51,795 nt of DNA from an uncultured Coriobacteriaceae bacterium (lineage in GTDB: Bacteria; Actinomycetota; Coriobacteriia; Coriobacteriales; Atopobiaceae). Below the pieces are notes generated by a model. It had not been told where the DNA came from. It was given only the letters and a program-made list of their open reading frames with translations, and ran no database searches. The stretch lies in assembly GCA_902793465.1 (NCBI GenBank), contig CADBDT010000013.1, positions 1 through 51,795 of the forward strand, written 5' to 3'. How positions within the stretch are numbered: the stretch's first letter is position 1; each line of letters begins with the position of its first letter. The position numbers were made by a program, and so were the translations under genes. This document shows positions 1 to 8,105 of the stretch, piece by piece.

Positions 1-60
1 AAAAAGGTTAGGGGCACTCAACTCGCGCGAGGAGCGTAGCGACCGCGTGTGCAGTCTCCG

Positions 61-103
61 CGAGGACTGTTTGAGCACGGCGCTTGTCCATGGCGCCGGG
101 AGG
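61..103 (-). repeat. Partial copy of conserved-loop hairpin repeat (family B)
   Basis: On the minus strand this stretch matches half of the invariant loop and the inner GGCGCC arm of the elements at 15366–15529 and 18665–18830. The other half of the loop is replaced by unrelated sequence (about 15–60), so this copy is truncated or diverged. It lies just 3' of tlyA. A short GTAGGGGA/TCCCCTAC hairpin at 155–173 overlaps the tlyA stop codon and is part of another repeat family, also seen at 23893–24002. Confidence 0.7.
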
Positions 104-170
104 TTTCGTACCATTGCTCGGGGCAGGCGATGGGCACGCAATCCGCGATGTGTCCGTAGGGGAATATCCC

Positions 171-950
171 CTACATATACGACCTGTTGTGCTGAACGCA
201 ATCCTCCTCGTCGCTTCTCTTACAAAGGAGCAAGTACTCCTTGTTTCCCTTGCGGCCGCGAATCGGCGAGTCGCACGTGCCCAGGATCTCGTAGCCAGCG
301 TGCTGAAGCCCTTGCTTAACGCGCTCCAGTGCTTCCAGTCGCACGCCTTCGCTCCTAACCACGCCGCCCTCGCCCACCTCTTCGCGTGTTGCTTCGAACT
401 GCGGCTTAACGAGCGTCAGAAACCTGCCATGTGCGCGCAACAACGCACTCACAGCAGGAAGCACGGTAAGAACCGATGTAAACGAAACATCGCATACGGC
501 CAGGTCCACCTTGCGCGCCTCTGCCATCTTTGGCAGATCCAACACGTTTGTTCTTTCCACAAGGGTAACGCGTTCGTCTTGGCGCAACGACCAATCAAAC
601 TGAGCGTATCCCACATCTACAGCAAGAACAGAGGAGGCGCCATGGCGCAGGAGGCAGTCGGTAAACCCACCCGTAGAGCATCCAACGTCCAAACAGTCCA
701 AACCAGAGGGGTCAACAGAAAACTCACGCAGTCCATGCTCGAGCTTAAGGCCGCCCCTACTCACGTAGGGAACACGACCCTTTACATGCAAAAATATGCC
801 GGGCTTTACCATGGTGCCTGGAGCCGTAAGTCTGCGATCGCTCGTACTCACCTCACCGGCAAGCACCGCTCGCATTGCATCGTCTGCAGACGCAAACAGG
901 CCTTGCTCAACCAGTTCTTGGTCGAGTCGTCTACGCTTGGGGCGTGCCAT
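171..950 (-). CDS. tlyA: TlyA-family rRNA 2'-O-methyltransferase
   Basis: Predicted SAM-dependent RNA methyltransferase. TlyA enzymes 2'-O-methylate cytidines of 16S and/or 23S rRNA and set capreomycin sensitivity. An N-terminal S4 RNA-binding domain (about residues 1–65, starting ARPKRRRLDQELVEQG) is followed by an FtsJ-type Rossmann domain with the SAM loop LDVGCSTGGF near residue 87, then VCDVSF and LVKPQFE. The start was placed at the ATG at 950, which gives the usual MARPKRRRLD beginning and 259 residues; an in-frame ATG at 980 is the alternative. It overlaps the end of xseB by 20 bp, so it is the last gene of the efp–asp23–nusB–xseB run. The family call is firm; the exact target nucleotide is inferred. 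Confidence 0.92.
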   Translation of the reverse strand: MARPKRRRLDQELVEQGLFASADDAMRAVLAGEVSTSDRRLTAPGTMVKPGIFLHVKGRVPYVSRGGLKLEHGLREFSVDPSGLDCLDVGCSTGGFTDCLLRHGASSVLAVDVGYAQFDWSLRQDERVTLVERTNVLDLPKMAEARKVDLAVCDVSFTSVLTVLPAVSALLRAHGRFLTLVKPQFEATREEVGEGGVVRSEGVRLEALERVKQGLQHAGYEILGTCDSPIRGRKGNKEYLLLCKRSDEEDCVQHNRSYM

Positions 951-1206
951 CCTCTTGCCCGTCTTCGTGCGTCTCCGCATTGTCTGTGGCCTGCTCCGCC
1001 TTTACCTGAGCAGCTTCGGATGGCTCGACCTCTGCCGTGTCCACAAAGTCCACGGCCTTTGATCCCAATGCAATGGCCTCGTCAAAGAGGTCGAGGGAGC
1101 TTTCCAGCGGAACATCCTTTCGGCGAACCTGCGTAACAATCTGGTCGAGGCGCTCGGTAATGGAGGTAAGGGAGTCATAAGACGAAGTGTCTATACGCTT
1201 GGGCAT
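931..1206 (-). CDS. xseB: Exodeoxyribonuclease VII small subunit
   Basis: A 91-residue protein whose first 60 residues match the XseB helical hairpin (SYDSLTSITERLDQIVTQV, then PLESSLDLFDEAIALGS). An acidic, low-complexity tail follows. XseB binds the XseA catalytic subunit to form the nuclease that trims single-stranded DNA. A strong ribosome site (GGGAGGAG) lies 6 bp before the ATG, and the gene starts 3 bp after the nusB stop, so the two are probably co-translated. The catalytic subunit gene xseA, often found beside xseB, is absent here and from the rest of the window. Confidence 0.85.
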   Translation of the reverse strand: MPKRIDTSSYDSLTSITERLDQIVTQVRRKDVPLESSLDLFDEAIALGSKAVDFVDTAEVEPSEAAQVKAEQATDNAETHEDGQEDGTPQA

Positions 1207-1209
1207 GCG

Positions 1210-1695
1210 CTACTCCTCCCCCTCTTTTGCCTCTTCCTCTTTATTATCGTCTTGCGCCAACGCAAGCACGTCGTAACCGGCTTCGATGTCGGTCGCAACC
1301 TTGCCAAGCAGTCCGTTTACAAAACGGGAGGACTCGTCGGTGCCGTATGCCTTGGCAAGCTCCACCGACTCGTCTATGCTCACCGCCACCGCCACCTCAT
1401 CTACGGCAGCCATTTCGTATATGGCCAGCCTAAGGAGATTGCGATCCACAAGGGGCATGCGATCAATTGTCCAGTTGGTGGACGACGCAGAGATTACGGC
1501 ATCCAGCTCGGAGCGCTTCTGGTCTACACCCAACGCAAGCTTTTCGCCGTACTCATCCAACGGATCATCTTGGCTCAGGGCATAAGGCCCCTGCAGAATC
1601 TCCTCGACCGTCTGGTCGTTAATGTCGGCCTGAAAGAGCAGCTGCAGCGCCTGGCTGCGCGCGAGGGTGCGCCCAACAAACTTTTGTGAAGACAA
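1210..1695 (-). CDS. nusB: Transcription antitermination factor NusB
   Basis: NusB binds boxA RNA with S10 (NusE) and supports rRNA transcription antitermination. The 161-residue protein has the family's all-helical pattern: RSQALQLLFQADI at the N-terminus, then DRMPLVDRNLLRLAIYEM, and the C-terminal SIDESVELAKAYG and SSRFVNGLLGKV. The start codon is TTG at 1695; AAGGAG lies 9 bp upstream and the next residues (SSQKFVGRTLARSQ) fit the family. An acidic tail rich in E, D and K ends the protein. It follows asp23 by 6 bp and sits inside the efp-to-tlyA run. Confidence 0.95.
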   Translation of the reverse strand: MSSQKFVGRTLARSQALQLLFQADINDQTVEEILQGPYALSQDDPLDEYGEKLALGVDQKRSELDAVISASSTNWTIDRMPLVDRNLLRLAIYEMAAVDEVAVAVSIDESVELAKAYGTDESSRFVNGLLGKVATDIEAGYDVLALAQDDNKEEEAKEGEE

Positions 1696-1701
1696 GCTAT
1701 C

Positions 1702-2061
1702 CTACTCCTTGGGAAACACGAGGTTGTCTATGCAAACATCTACGCGACCTACCTCTACGCCCATTTGGCTACCCACGGCGGACGAAATAGCCGCACGCAC
1801 GTCCTCTGCGAGCTTGGTAAACGGATACCCATAGAACACCGAAAGACGCACCGTAACAACGAGCTTGTTGTCCACCACGTCGGATTCGACGGCAGGCTCG
1901 CTGGATACAGGCTTAGCGGTAAAGACGGAGATAAGACCCGAGGCAATGGCGTTTTCGCCTACCGAGGCAACGCCCTCCACGCGCTCGGCTGCCATCGACA
2001 CAATGGCAGAAACAACGTCTCTGGAAACACCAATTCCCGAAATAACGAGTTCGCTGTTCAT
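1702..2061 (-). CDS. Asp23/Gls24-family envelope stress protein
   Basis: A 119-residue single-domain Asp23 (DUF322) protein, often encoded between efp and nusB in Gram-positive bacteria. Family signs are the N-terminal ISRDVVSAIVSMAAERVEGV-like stretch, VRLSVFYGYPFTKLAEDVR and the closing VGRVDVCIDNLVF. Members are cytosolic or membrane-associated and linked to cell-envelope homeostasis; no enzymatic role is known. ATG at 2061 has AAAGGG 7 bp upstream. Confidence 0.9.
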   Translation of the reverse strand: MNSELVISGIGVSRDVVSAIVSMAAERVEGVASVGENAIASGLISVFTAKPVSSEPAVESDVVDNKLVVTVRLSVFYGYPFTKLAEDVRAAISSAVGSQMGVEVGRVDVCIDNLVFPKE

Positions 2062-2100
2062 AATAATGCCCTTTCTTGCCAGCCAGACTTATTCACGTGC

Positions 2101-2664
2101 TTAAACACGCGACACAAACTTGCCGGTTCGCGTATCAATCTTAACGCGCTCGCCCACGTTAAGATACATGGGTACCTGAATGTTTGCACCGGTCTCGATG
2201 GTCGCAGGCTTGGTGCCACCCTGAACGGTGTCTCCCTTAAACCCAGGATCGGTCTGCGTGATCTCTGCCTCAATAAACATGGGCGGCTGAACCGCATAAA
2301 GAACGTCGTTGGCATAGTTGAGCTGGCAAATGTCGTTCTCTTTAAACCACTTTGCGTTGTCACCAATGAGGTCGGAGCCCACCTCGGTCTGCTCGTACGT
2401 CTCCATATCCATAAAGTAGTAGATGTCGCCATCGCTGTAGAGATACTGCATCTCGCGCGTGCGCATATCCACGCTCTCGAACTTGGCGGACTGCTGGAAG
2501 TTCTCTTCGTTTACGCGACCAGTGCGGATGTTGCGATACTTGGTACGCACATACGTGTTGCCCTTGCCAGGCTTAACGTGCTGAGCCTCCAGCACCACGC
2601 AATCGTTTCCCTTAATGTTTACGCCAAGACCCACGCGAAGGTCGTTGATGCCAAGAGTAGCCAT
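2101..2664 (-). CDS. efp: Elongation factor P
   Basis: EF-P binds between the P and E sites of the ribosome and relieves stalling at polyproline. At 187 residues it is full length, with three OB-like domains: KOW-like N-terminal (residues 1–65), central (66–130) and C-terminal (131–187, ending GERVKIDTRTGKFVSRV). The tip of domain I reads KPGKGNTYVR with Lys34 at the usual modified position, so a lysine-type EF-P is expected; the modification itself cannot be told from here. It is the first gene after the hairpin at 2765–2933 and leads the asp23–nusB–xseB–tlyA run. The ribosome site is weak (AAAGTGAG). Confidence 0.95.
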   Translation of the reverse strand: MATLGINDLRVGLGVNIKGNDCVVLEAQHVKPGKGNTYVRTKYRNIRTGRVNEENFQQSAKFESVDMRTREMQYLYSDGDIYYFMDMETYEQTEVGSDLIGDNAKWFKENDICQLNYANDVLYAVQPPMFIEAEITQTDPGFKGDTVQGGTKPATIETGANIQVPMYLNVGERVKIDTRTGKFVSRV

Positions 2665-2764
2665 TTGTAACTCACTTTCTATGACGCTGCCATTTTATGG
2701 CAGATGATTCAACTGGTTTATGATAGCAGATGCGCGCCATCTATGTGAAGAAGCGCTCGAGCTT

Positions 2765-2933
2765 CGCGACCATACCCACATGTAGGACCTGTTCGGCCGC
2801 CTGCCGGGTCCGCCAACTTACCCGCTTGCTCAGCGCTCACTTCGTTCGCTCGCTCGCTATGCTCGCGATTCGCAGCGGGTAAGTTGGCGGACTCGGTAGG
2901 CGGCCTACGTGGCTGTAGCTTGGTATGGTCGCG
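2765..2933. repeat. Long hairpin with conserved loop (family A, copy 1)
   Basis: Imperfect inverted arms of about 60 bp (2765–2825 and 2873–2933) enclose a 47-bp loop (2826–2872). The loop differs from the one at 5982–6028 at about four positions, but the arms are unrelated to those of any other copy. It occupies most of the 300-bp gap between the M24 peptidase gene and efp, which otherwise shows no gene. Any efp promoter must lie within or just after it. Confidence 0.85.
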
Positions 2934-2965
2934 ATGCTCGCAAGGGCGCACGCGGGGTTTTTGAC

Positions 2966-4084
2966 CTATACCACCACTAAATCGTGGGTGGAGGCGGTAA
3001 AGGGGGCGTAGCCGTCCTGCGTCATAACGCCGCAGTCCTCAAGACGCACGCCAAACTCTCCGGGGAGATATATTCCTGGCTCGACGGTAAATACAGATCC
3101 CACCTCGAGCTTGTTTTCGCTCAGGCGTCCCGCGTTGGGCAGCTCGTGGATCTCCAGGCCAACGCCATGCCCCAGGCCGTGCTGGAAGTAGTCGCCAAAC
3201 CCGGCATCGGATATTACCTTGGCTGCCACCGCATGAAGATCTTTGCCCAGAATGCCTGGGTGGGCAGCGGCCGCAGCGGCCTCGTGAGCCTCGCGCACCA
3301 CGTTGTAAACCTCACGCTGCTTGGCACTTGGCTCTCCAACGCTTATGGTTCGCGTCATATCTGCATGGTAGTCTTCGTACAACGCGCCGTAGTCCAAAAC
3401 AATAAAGTCGCCAGCGCATACCTCGCGCTCGCCTGGACGCGCATGCGGGTTTGCCCCGTTGGGCCCGGAGGCCACAATGGAATCGAACGAGAGCGCGTGA
3501 GCGCCGTTGGACAACATAAAGCCCTCGAGCTCTGCGCGTATTTGCAGCTCGGTCTGGCCCGGTCGCACAAACCCACATATGTGGTCAAACGCAGCGTCCG
3601 TTATCTCCTGCGCACGACGCAGGAGCTGCAACTCCTCCTCATCCTTTGTGGCACGCAAAAGCGCAAGATCCGAATGCAGCCGCGGCATAAGGCAGTCGAA
3701 GGAACACTGACCGAGTTCGTAAACGAGCTGTTCGTAGAATCCCAAAGTTAGGGTGTCCTCTATGGCAGCACAGCGAACGCTGAGGTCGCGAAGCAAACGG
3801 GCCGTCCAACGCGCATGCGCCGTGGGCTCCATGTCCACAGTCCATCCGCTGTCGCTGCCCATGCGCTCCAAAAAGGAGCCGTAGTACCTCGAGTCGGTGT
3901 GCAGCCAGGCCGCGTCCTGCGTTATTACAGCAGTGTGGGCAACCTCGTTATCGAATACGCGCGCCGCGCCCGTAAGCCAGCGAATATCAAAGTTGTTCCT
4001 TAGCACCACTGCGTCATAGGCCCGCTGCCTCATAAGATCGCGTACGCGATCCATGCGCTCCTTGGTGCCGTTGTTTGCTGCCAT
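2966..4084 (-). CDS. M24 aminopeptidase P / Xaa-Pro dipeptidase
   Basis: Cytosolic metallopeptidase predicted to release an N-terminal residue before proline or to cleave Xaa-Pro dipeptides. Residues 1–130 form the creatinase-like N-terminal domain; the pita-bread fold follows. Metal ligands are visible: Asp in IVLDYGALYEDYHADMTRT (two), His in GLGHGVGLEIHE, Glu in FTVEPGIYLPGE and Glu in VRLEDCG. Length (372) is typical of the short PepQ/PepP type. The ATG at 4084 was preferred to the GTG at 4087, since GAGAGGAG sits 7 bp before it. It lies 24 bp after the aroB-like gene and next to efp, an order common in Gram-positive genomes. Confidence 0.9.
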   Translation of the reverse strand: MAANNGTKERMDRVRDLMRQRAYDAVVLRNNFDIRWLTGAARVFDNEVAHTAVITQDAAWLHTDSRYYGSFLERMGSDSGWTVDMEPTAHARWTARLLRDLSVRCAAIEDTLTLGFYEQLVYELGQCSFDCLMPRLHSDLALLRATKDEEELQLLRRAQEITDAAFDHICGFVRPGQTELQIRAELEGFMLSNGAHALSFDSIVASGPNGANPHARPGEREVCAGDFIVLDYGALYEDYHADMTRTISVGEPSAKQREVYNVVREAHEAAAAAAHPGILGKDLHAVAAKVISDAGFGDYFQHGLGHGVGLEIHELPNAGRLSENKLEVGSVFTVEPGIYLPGEFGVRLEDCGVMTQDGYAPFTASTHDLVVV

Positions 4085-4108
4085 CACGCTTCTCCTCTCA
4101 GTGATTCC

Positions 4109-5215
4109 TTATGCACAGTGCGCTGCGCACCATGCCTCGCAATGCTCCAGAAGCAGGTCGTCCGACACCGAAAGGTATCTAACCTGGCCGATTGCATATG
4201 GTACGAGCAGCATGGTCCTATTGCCGCGAAGCAGGAGCTCTTGCCGTATCTCCTCTGCCAAACGTTGGGAATCAACCTCGCAAGACACTTCCTCAAGACC
4301 CAACGTGTCCAGGAGCTCGTCCTGTGCAAGCATGTCGTCTATGGAAAACTTTCCTTGCGAAACAGCCACGCGAGCGCAAAACCGCATGCCCTCGGCAAGA
4401 AGCAGGGACTCTGGAAGCTCGTTGCCCGTAATGCGTCCCAACGCATTCATAAACGTCTTGCCGTACTCGAGCGATTGTCTTATGGCCACCGCAGCAGAAG
4501 ATATGGTTTGCCCTCGCCTCTTTGCGGTCTCGATGAGCTGGGTTGCATACGCCTCTTCGTCGCCATTCGCAATTGCGCTCGCGGTGTCCCACAACTCCGA
4601 AAAAGACCTTTCGGATCCCGTCATTGCCGCCGAGACCATAAGGGCCCGCGCATAGCGTGACGTCTCTGTCTCCCAGTCGGAACATGCGAGGTCGTAGTCC
4701 AAAAGCACATGACGCACACTGGCAGGCACATGGACCATGGCGTGCAACCCGCCGGCGTCTAACGAGCGCGGGATAAGAGCCCCTTCGAGCAGCGCAGCCT
4801 CGTTGAGCGGAATCGCTACGAACGAGATGCCATCGCACCATCCCGCACAAACAAAGGAGGCCAGCGACAAGACCTCGGCACCACCTATGGCACAGCAAAG
4901 GTCTTCTCCGGTAATGTGCTCGCGAGCCATTGCTTCGTACAGCCTCTGCGCCTCTTCCACGCATCCCGCATGAGCGGCTTTTGCCACATGCCACCTAATA
5001 TCGAAGTCGGCGTATACGAGCTGACGACGCAGCCGTTCCTTTATGTCTTTGTCCAAGGATTCGTCCAGCACCACCATGCACCTGCGAGCCCGACCCACAG
5101 CATCGCCAAAAAGCGGCGCTGCCTGATCCAACGCATCGTAGCCCATCCTAAGGTCGCAAGAACCCCCACTCACGGGGAGCCACTGTTTGCTAAGCGTGGA
5201 TATACGCGCACTCAC
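4109..5215 (-). CDS. Degenerate 3-dehydroquinate synthase (AroB-like pseudoenzyme)
   Basis: A 368-residue protein that aligns along its length with AroB but has lost the active site. The NAD loop region GGG..GD becomes IGGAEVLSLASFV. The usual PTTLLAQVDSSVGGK becomes PLNEAALLEGALIPRSL. The zinc-ligand motif GHTFGHA is GKTFMNA, the third ligand motif HGEAVA reads PESLLLAEG, and the Glu-ligand region EVIKYG reads ALMVSA. GTG at 5215 overlaps the aroK stop by 4 bp (strong GGGAGGTGGG upstream), so it is translationally coupled to shikimate kinase. The reading frame is intact, which argues for a retained protein rather than decay. It cannot be an ordinary AroB; a regulatory or structural role is possible but unknown. 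Confidence 0.75.
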   Translation of the reverse strand: MSARISTLSKQWLPVSGGSCDLRMGYDALDQAAPLFGDAVGRARRCMVVLDESLDKDIKERLRRQLVYADFDIRWHVAKAAHAGCVEEAQRLYEAMAREHITGEDLCCAIGGAEVLSLASFVCAGWCDGISFVAIPLNEAALLEGALIPRSLDAGGLHAMVHVPASVRHVLLDYDLACSDWETETSRYARALMVSAAMTGSERSFSELWDTASAIANGDEEAYATQLIETAKRRGQTISSAAVAIRQSLEYGKTFMNALGRITGNELPESLLLAEGMRFCARVAVSQGKFSIDDMLAQDELLDTLGLEEVSCEVDSQRLAEEIRQELLLRGNRTMLLVPYAIGQVRYLSVSDDLLLEHCEAWCAAHCA

Positions 5216-5757
5216 AGTAATCCCACCTCCCAGAGCATACGACCGGCGTCTTCGGCAACTTGCTCGAAGCTCTTGTTTCTAATGTCAACAACATAGTCGG
5301 CGGTGCTCTTATACAAAGGACGCCTGTGGGTATAGAGCTCCTCTACGTCCACTAGCGAGAAGTCCGGCCGTTTTTCGGGGTGCTGAATCTGTCGCAAAGA
5401 ATCGGAAAGCTCGCCGTCGAGGTATACCACAACGCCCATTTCGTGCATCATCGCGCAATTGCACGGACGCTCCACTATGCCTCCCCCGCAGCTCACGAGC
5501 AGGGATTTTTGGTCTTTAAGCTGTGCGAGGACGGACGACTCAACCTTTCTGAACGCCTCTTCCCCATCCTGTTCGAAGCATTCGCTTACCGTCTTTCGCA
5601 TAAGGCGCTCCGCCATGCGGTCGGTATCCACGTAAGATCTTCTATACAGCCTGCCAAGATTGCGTGCCAGCGTGGATTTTCCGGCGCCTAAGAACCCCAC
5701 GAAAAAGATGTGATCACATCCTTCGTGGGTGATGTAGCCCCCATCGTTAGTTTGCAA
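5212..5757 (-). CDS. aroK: Shikimate kinase (TTG start)
   Basis: Phosphorylates shikimate to shikimate 3-phosphate in the chorismate pathway. The P-loop GFLGAGKST, the DTD motif, AFRKVESSVL with the substrate Arg/Glu, the CGGG glycine motif and the lid region EKRPDF are all present. The frame stays open to 5913, but that extension runs through repeat-like intergenic DNA. A TTG at 5757 with GAGGAG 6 bp upstream gives 181 residues, the normal family size, and was chosen as start. Coupled by a 4-bp overlap to the degenerate aroB-like gene downstream. Confidence 0.88.
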   Translation of the reverse strand: MQTNDGGYITHEGCDHIFFVGFLGAGKSTLARNLGRLYRRSYVDTDRMAERLMRKTVSECFEQDGEEAFRKVESSVLAQLKDQKSLLVSCGGGIVERPCNCAMMHEMGVVVYLDGELSDSLRQIQHPEKRPDFSLVDVEELYTHRRPLYKSTADYVVDIRNKSFEQVAEDAGRMLWEVGLL

Positions 5758-5900
5758 ATGAATCTCCTCGTCTGTTTGTACGAGTACGATTCTAGCATCC
5801 ACGTAATGTGGTTTAGGCGGCAAAACGCATTGCACGGCAAAGACACCTAAGGGAGGGGGCGCATCTGGCTTGTCGCCTAGCCCCTCGTGTTCATCTGGCC

Positions 5901-6061
5901 GCTCAGCGCTCACTTCGTTCGCTCACTCGCTTCGCTCGTGATTCGCGCCCACGCCCGACCGAACCCCCAGGCTCTCCCGCATGCTCAGCGCTCACTTCGT
6001 TCGCTCACTCGCTTCGCTCGTGATTCGCTGCGGGAGAGTCTGGGGGTTCGGTCGGGCGTGG
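5901..6061. repeat. Family A hairpin (copy 2) with tandemly repeated loop
   Basis: A 33-bp inverted repeat with one mismatch (5949–5981 and 6029–6061) encloses a 47-bp loop (5982–6028) nearly identical to the loop at 2826–2872. A second copy of the loop sequence lies directly upstream at 5901–5946 without matching arms of its own. It is in the gap between yqeG and aroK. No gene is seen in 5758–6121. Confidence 0.88.
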
Positions 6062-6085
6062 AAGTCGCCAGCTGGGTGGACCGCG

Positions 6086-6111
6086 AATAGGGAACAGTCC
6101 CTTAGTTGTGG
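6086..6111. repeat. Single arm of GGGACAGTCCC repeat (family D)
   Basis: This 26-bp stretch matches, with one change, the left arm of the perfect hairpin at 11347–11419. It stands alone just 3' of yqeG, without an inverted partner nearby. A weaker partial match lies near 23862. Confidence 0.6.
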
Positions 6112-6121
6112 TCCATATTGC

Positions 6122-6622
6122 TTATTCGCCCTCGTATTTGGCGTCGTTTAGTACGTGCTTTTCAAAGCGGCGGAAAATCTGGGTGTACCAGAGGTCCTTG
6201 GTGGACTGTGGGCGAACCAGAATTGTTTGCACGCCGGCCAGATTGCCCGCAAGCACGTCGGTGAGCAGCTGATCTCCAACAAGCACCGTCTGCTCTGCGG
6301 GAACGCCCAGCATAAGCTGTGCCACCTTTATGGCAACGGGCGCTGGCTTCATGGCGTGATGCACCACCGCACAGCCAATTTCCTCCGCGGACGCGCATAC
6401 GGCATCCGTGTGGAAGTTGTTAGACACCATGCATACTGCAATGCCATGACTGCGCAGGCTTTTGACCCACTCGATAATTTCTGCGGGGGGCTCGTTGGTA
6501 TCGCGGGGTACCAAAGTGTTGTCACGATCCACCAAGACGCAACGAATGCCCCGCGCGCGCAGATCGTCAACATCAATGAGGTCAACCGAATGCACGTACC
6601 GGTCAGCCTTCAGGATTGTCAT
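6122..6622 (-). CDS. YqeG-family HAD phosphatase
   Basis: A 166-residue HAD-IIIA hydrolase of the YqeG type. Motif I is VDRDNTLV (nucleophile Asp and general acid Asp), motif II is the SNN of CMVSNN, Lys comes from HHAMKP, and motif IV is LVGDQLLTDVLAGN. The substrate is unknown. The ATG at 6622 touches the mltG stop codon (6623), so it is the distal gene of alaS–ruvX–mltG–yqeG. In Firmicutes YqeG is commonly linked to aroE/yqeH; here the shikimate genes follow beyond a hairpin. Confidence 0.85.
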   Translation of the reverse strand: MTILKADRYVHSVDLIDVDDLRARGIRCVLVDRDNTLVPRDTNEPPAEIIEWVKSLRSHGIAVCMVSNNFHTDAVCASAEEIGCAVVHHAMKPAPVAIKVAQLMLGVPAEQTVLVGDQLLTDVLAGNLAGVQTILVRPQSTKDLWYTQIFRRFEKHVLNDAKYEGE

Positions 6623-8095
6623 CTACTTTGCCCCTTCTGCAGCGGCTTTTTCGTTAAGTGCTGCCGCATAGGCAGCGTCGTGCTCTTCGTACGTCTCGGA
6701 GAACTTATGATTGGAGTACTTGTCGCTCTCAATAATAAAGAAGAACTTGTACTTTGTATCGTCTGGCTCCATGGCCGCCTGAATTGCCCAAAGACTTGGC
6801 GAGCATATGGGCGTGGGCGGTAGCCCCTTGTGCAGGTACGTGTTGTAAGGGCTCTCTTTGGTAAGATCTTCTGGCGAAATAGCACCGCCAGTTTCGTAGC
6901 CCATGGTGGCATCGCTCTCCAGCGCCATGCCGTCGCGCAGGCGATTGTAGAACACCGACGAGATCTTGTTGCGGTCTTCGGCGCTCGTGGCTTCCTTCTC
7001 AATTATTGAAGCGATCTTAAGGATGTCGTAATCGGTTACGTTTAGGTTATAGCGCTCCGATAGGTTCTTTTTTGCCGCATCCATGTCCAAGCTGTTTACT
7101 TCGGCCGAATACTGGTCGAGCATGGACCGTATTATTGCGTCTGCGGTAGTGTCTTTGCCAGAGAAGTCGTAGGTCTTGGGATACAGGTACCCCTCAAGAG
7201 ACCCCTTTCCCGCATCTGCAAGGTAGGCATAATCTTTTACGTACTTGTCTGCCTTTGCTTGGTCGGTAAACTCCTTGGCCGATATGCCTAGGGAAGACTC
7301 GACGAGCTTTGCCGTTTGGGCAAGCGTAAGCCCCTCCGGCACCTGCAACTGGCTCTGTCCAGAATTCGGTCCCGCAACGAGTTGCTTAACGATTTCGGCT
7401 GGGTCGGAACCTGTGTTAAACGTGTATGTACCGCTCCTCATGCTCTGGTCTGCACCTTGGGCTTCTACCGCCTTGCGAAAATCCTTCGTGCTGTGTATTA
7501 CGCCAGAGTCAAGCAGCAACTGAATGATGTCGGAACCTGTAGATCCGTCTGGTATAACAACGGTGACCTCTTGGCCATCCTCCACCCTTGAGCCCTCGTA
7601 GGGATGAATAATATTCTTTACAAGAAAAAATCCGCCTACGCCTACGCCCGCAAGCAGGATTATTACAAGTAGAACTCGAATAACGGGAAAACGCTTCTTT
7701 TGAGGAGCTGCATGGCGTGGCGCACTAGCTCGACGCTTTCCGCCTCTTCTTGCACTGGTCTTGGACGCCTGGGTTCTGGCAATATTGCGATTTTGATTCT
7801 GTGCGGAATACGAGCTAGTGGCGCCACCGGTAGCACCATACGTGGATCCTGCTCGCCCGGTTGTGGAGGTGTAACTCGTAGTTGCTGGAGGTAAAGCCTT
7901 AACCGCCCCTGTACGCTCTTTTGGCTTGCGTCTATTTGCAGCGTGCTGTCCACTCGTCTTCTGGCGCCTAGCCGAACGAGAGCCCTGCTGTTTTTTGCCA
8001 ACGTTGTTGGCACGCACCTCGGAGGACTTCTTTTCCCCTCGTCGCTTTCGCCGCTTTGGCGCCATGTGCTGGTGCGTGCTCTTCGATTTTGACAT
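6623..8095 (-). CDS. mltG: Endolytic murein transglycosylase MltG
   Basis: Membrane-anchored lytic transglycosylase thought to cut nascent glycan strands and terminate their extension. A very basic, low-complexity cytosolic tail (about residues 1–145, rich in R, K, S and T) precedes one transmembrane helix (RVLLVIILLAGVGVGGFFLV), then a LysM-like segment and the YceG domain. The catalytic Glu is in IASIIEKEA. The C-terminus contains YNTYLHKGLPPTPICSPS, the family signature. The ATG at 8095 (GAAAGG 6 bp upstream) was chosen over the in-frame 8155, which would run into ruvX; 490 residues result. The long basic N-terminus is typical of actinobacterial versions. Confidence 0.93.
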   Translation of the reverse strand: MSKSKSTHQHMAPKRRKRRGEKKSSEVRANNVGKKQQGSRSARRQKTSGQHAANRRKPKERTGAVKALPPATTSYTSTTGRAGSTYGATGGATSSYSAQNQNRNIARTQASKTSARRGGKRRASAPRHAAPQKKRFPVIRVLLVIILLAGVGVGGFFLVKNIIHPYEGSRVEDGQEVTVVIPDGSTGSDIIQLLLDSGVIHSTKDFRKAVEAQGADQSMRSGTYTFNTGSDPAEIVKQLVAGPNSGQSQLQVPEGLTLAQTAKLVESSLGISAKEFTDQAKADKYVKDYAYLADAGKGSLEGYLYPKTYDFSGKDTTADAIIRSMLDQYSAEVNSLDMDAAKKNLSERYNLNVTDYDILKIASIIEKEATSAEDRNKISSVFYNRLRDGMALESDATMGYETGGAISPEDLTKESPYNTYLHKGLPPTPICSPSLWAIQAAMEPDDTKYKFFFIIESDKYSNHKFSETYEEHDAAYAAALNEKAAAEGAK

Positions 8096-8105
8096 CAGTG
8101 GCCTT

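Noticed and set aside
84..1136. 350-codon plus-strand open frame opposite tlyA and xseB
   Set aside because: It is antisense to two well-supported genes, has no ribosome site or domain, and its composition is that of a complement frame.
1765..2670. 301-codon plus-strand open frame opposite asp23 and efp
   Set aside because: Antisense to firm genes; His/Asn-rich composition, no domain.
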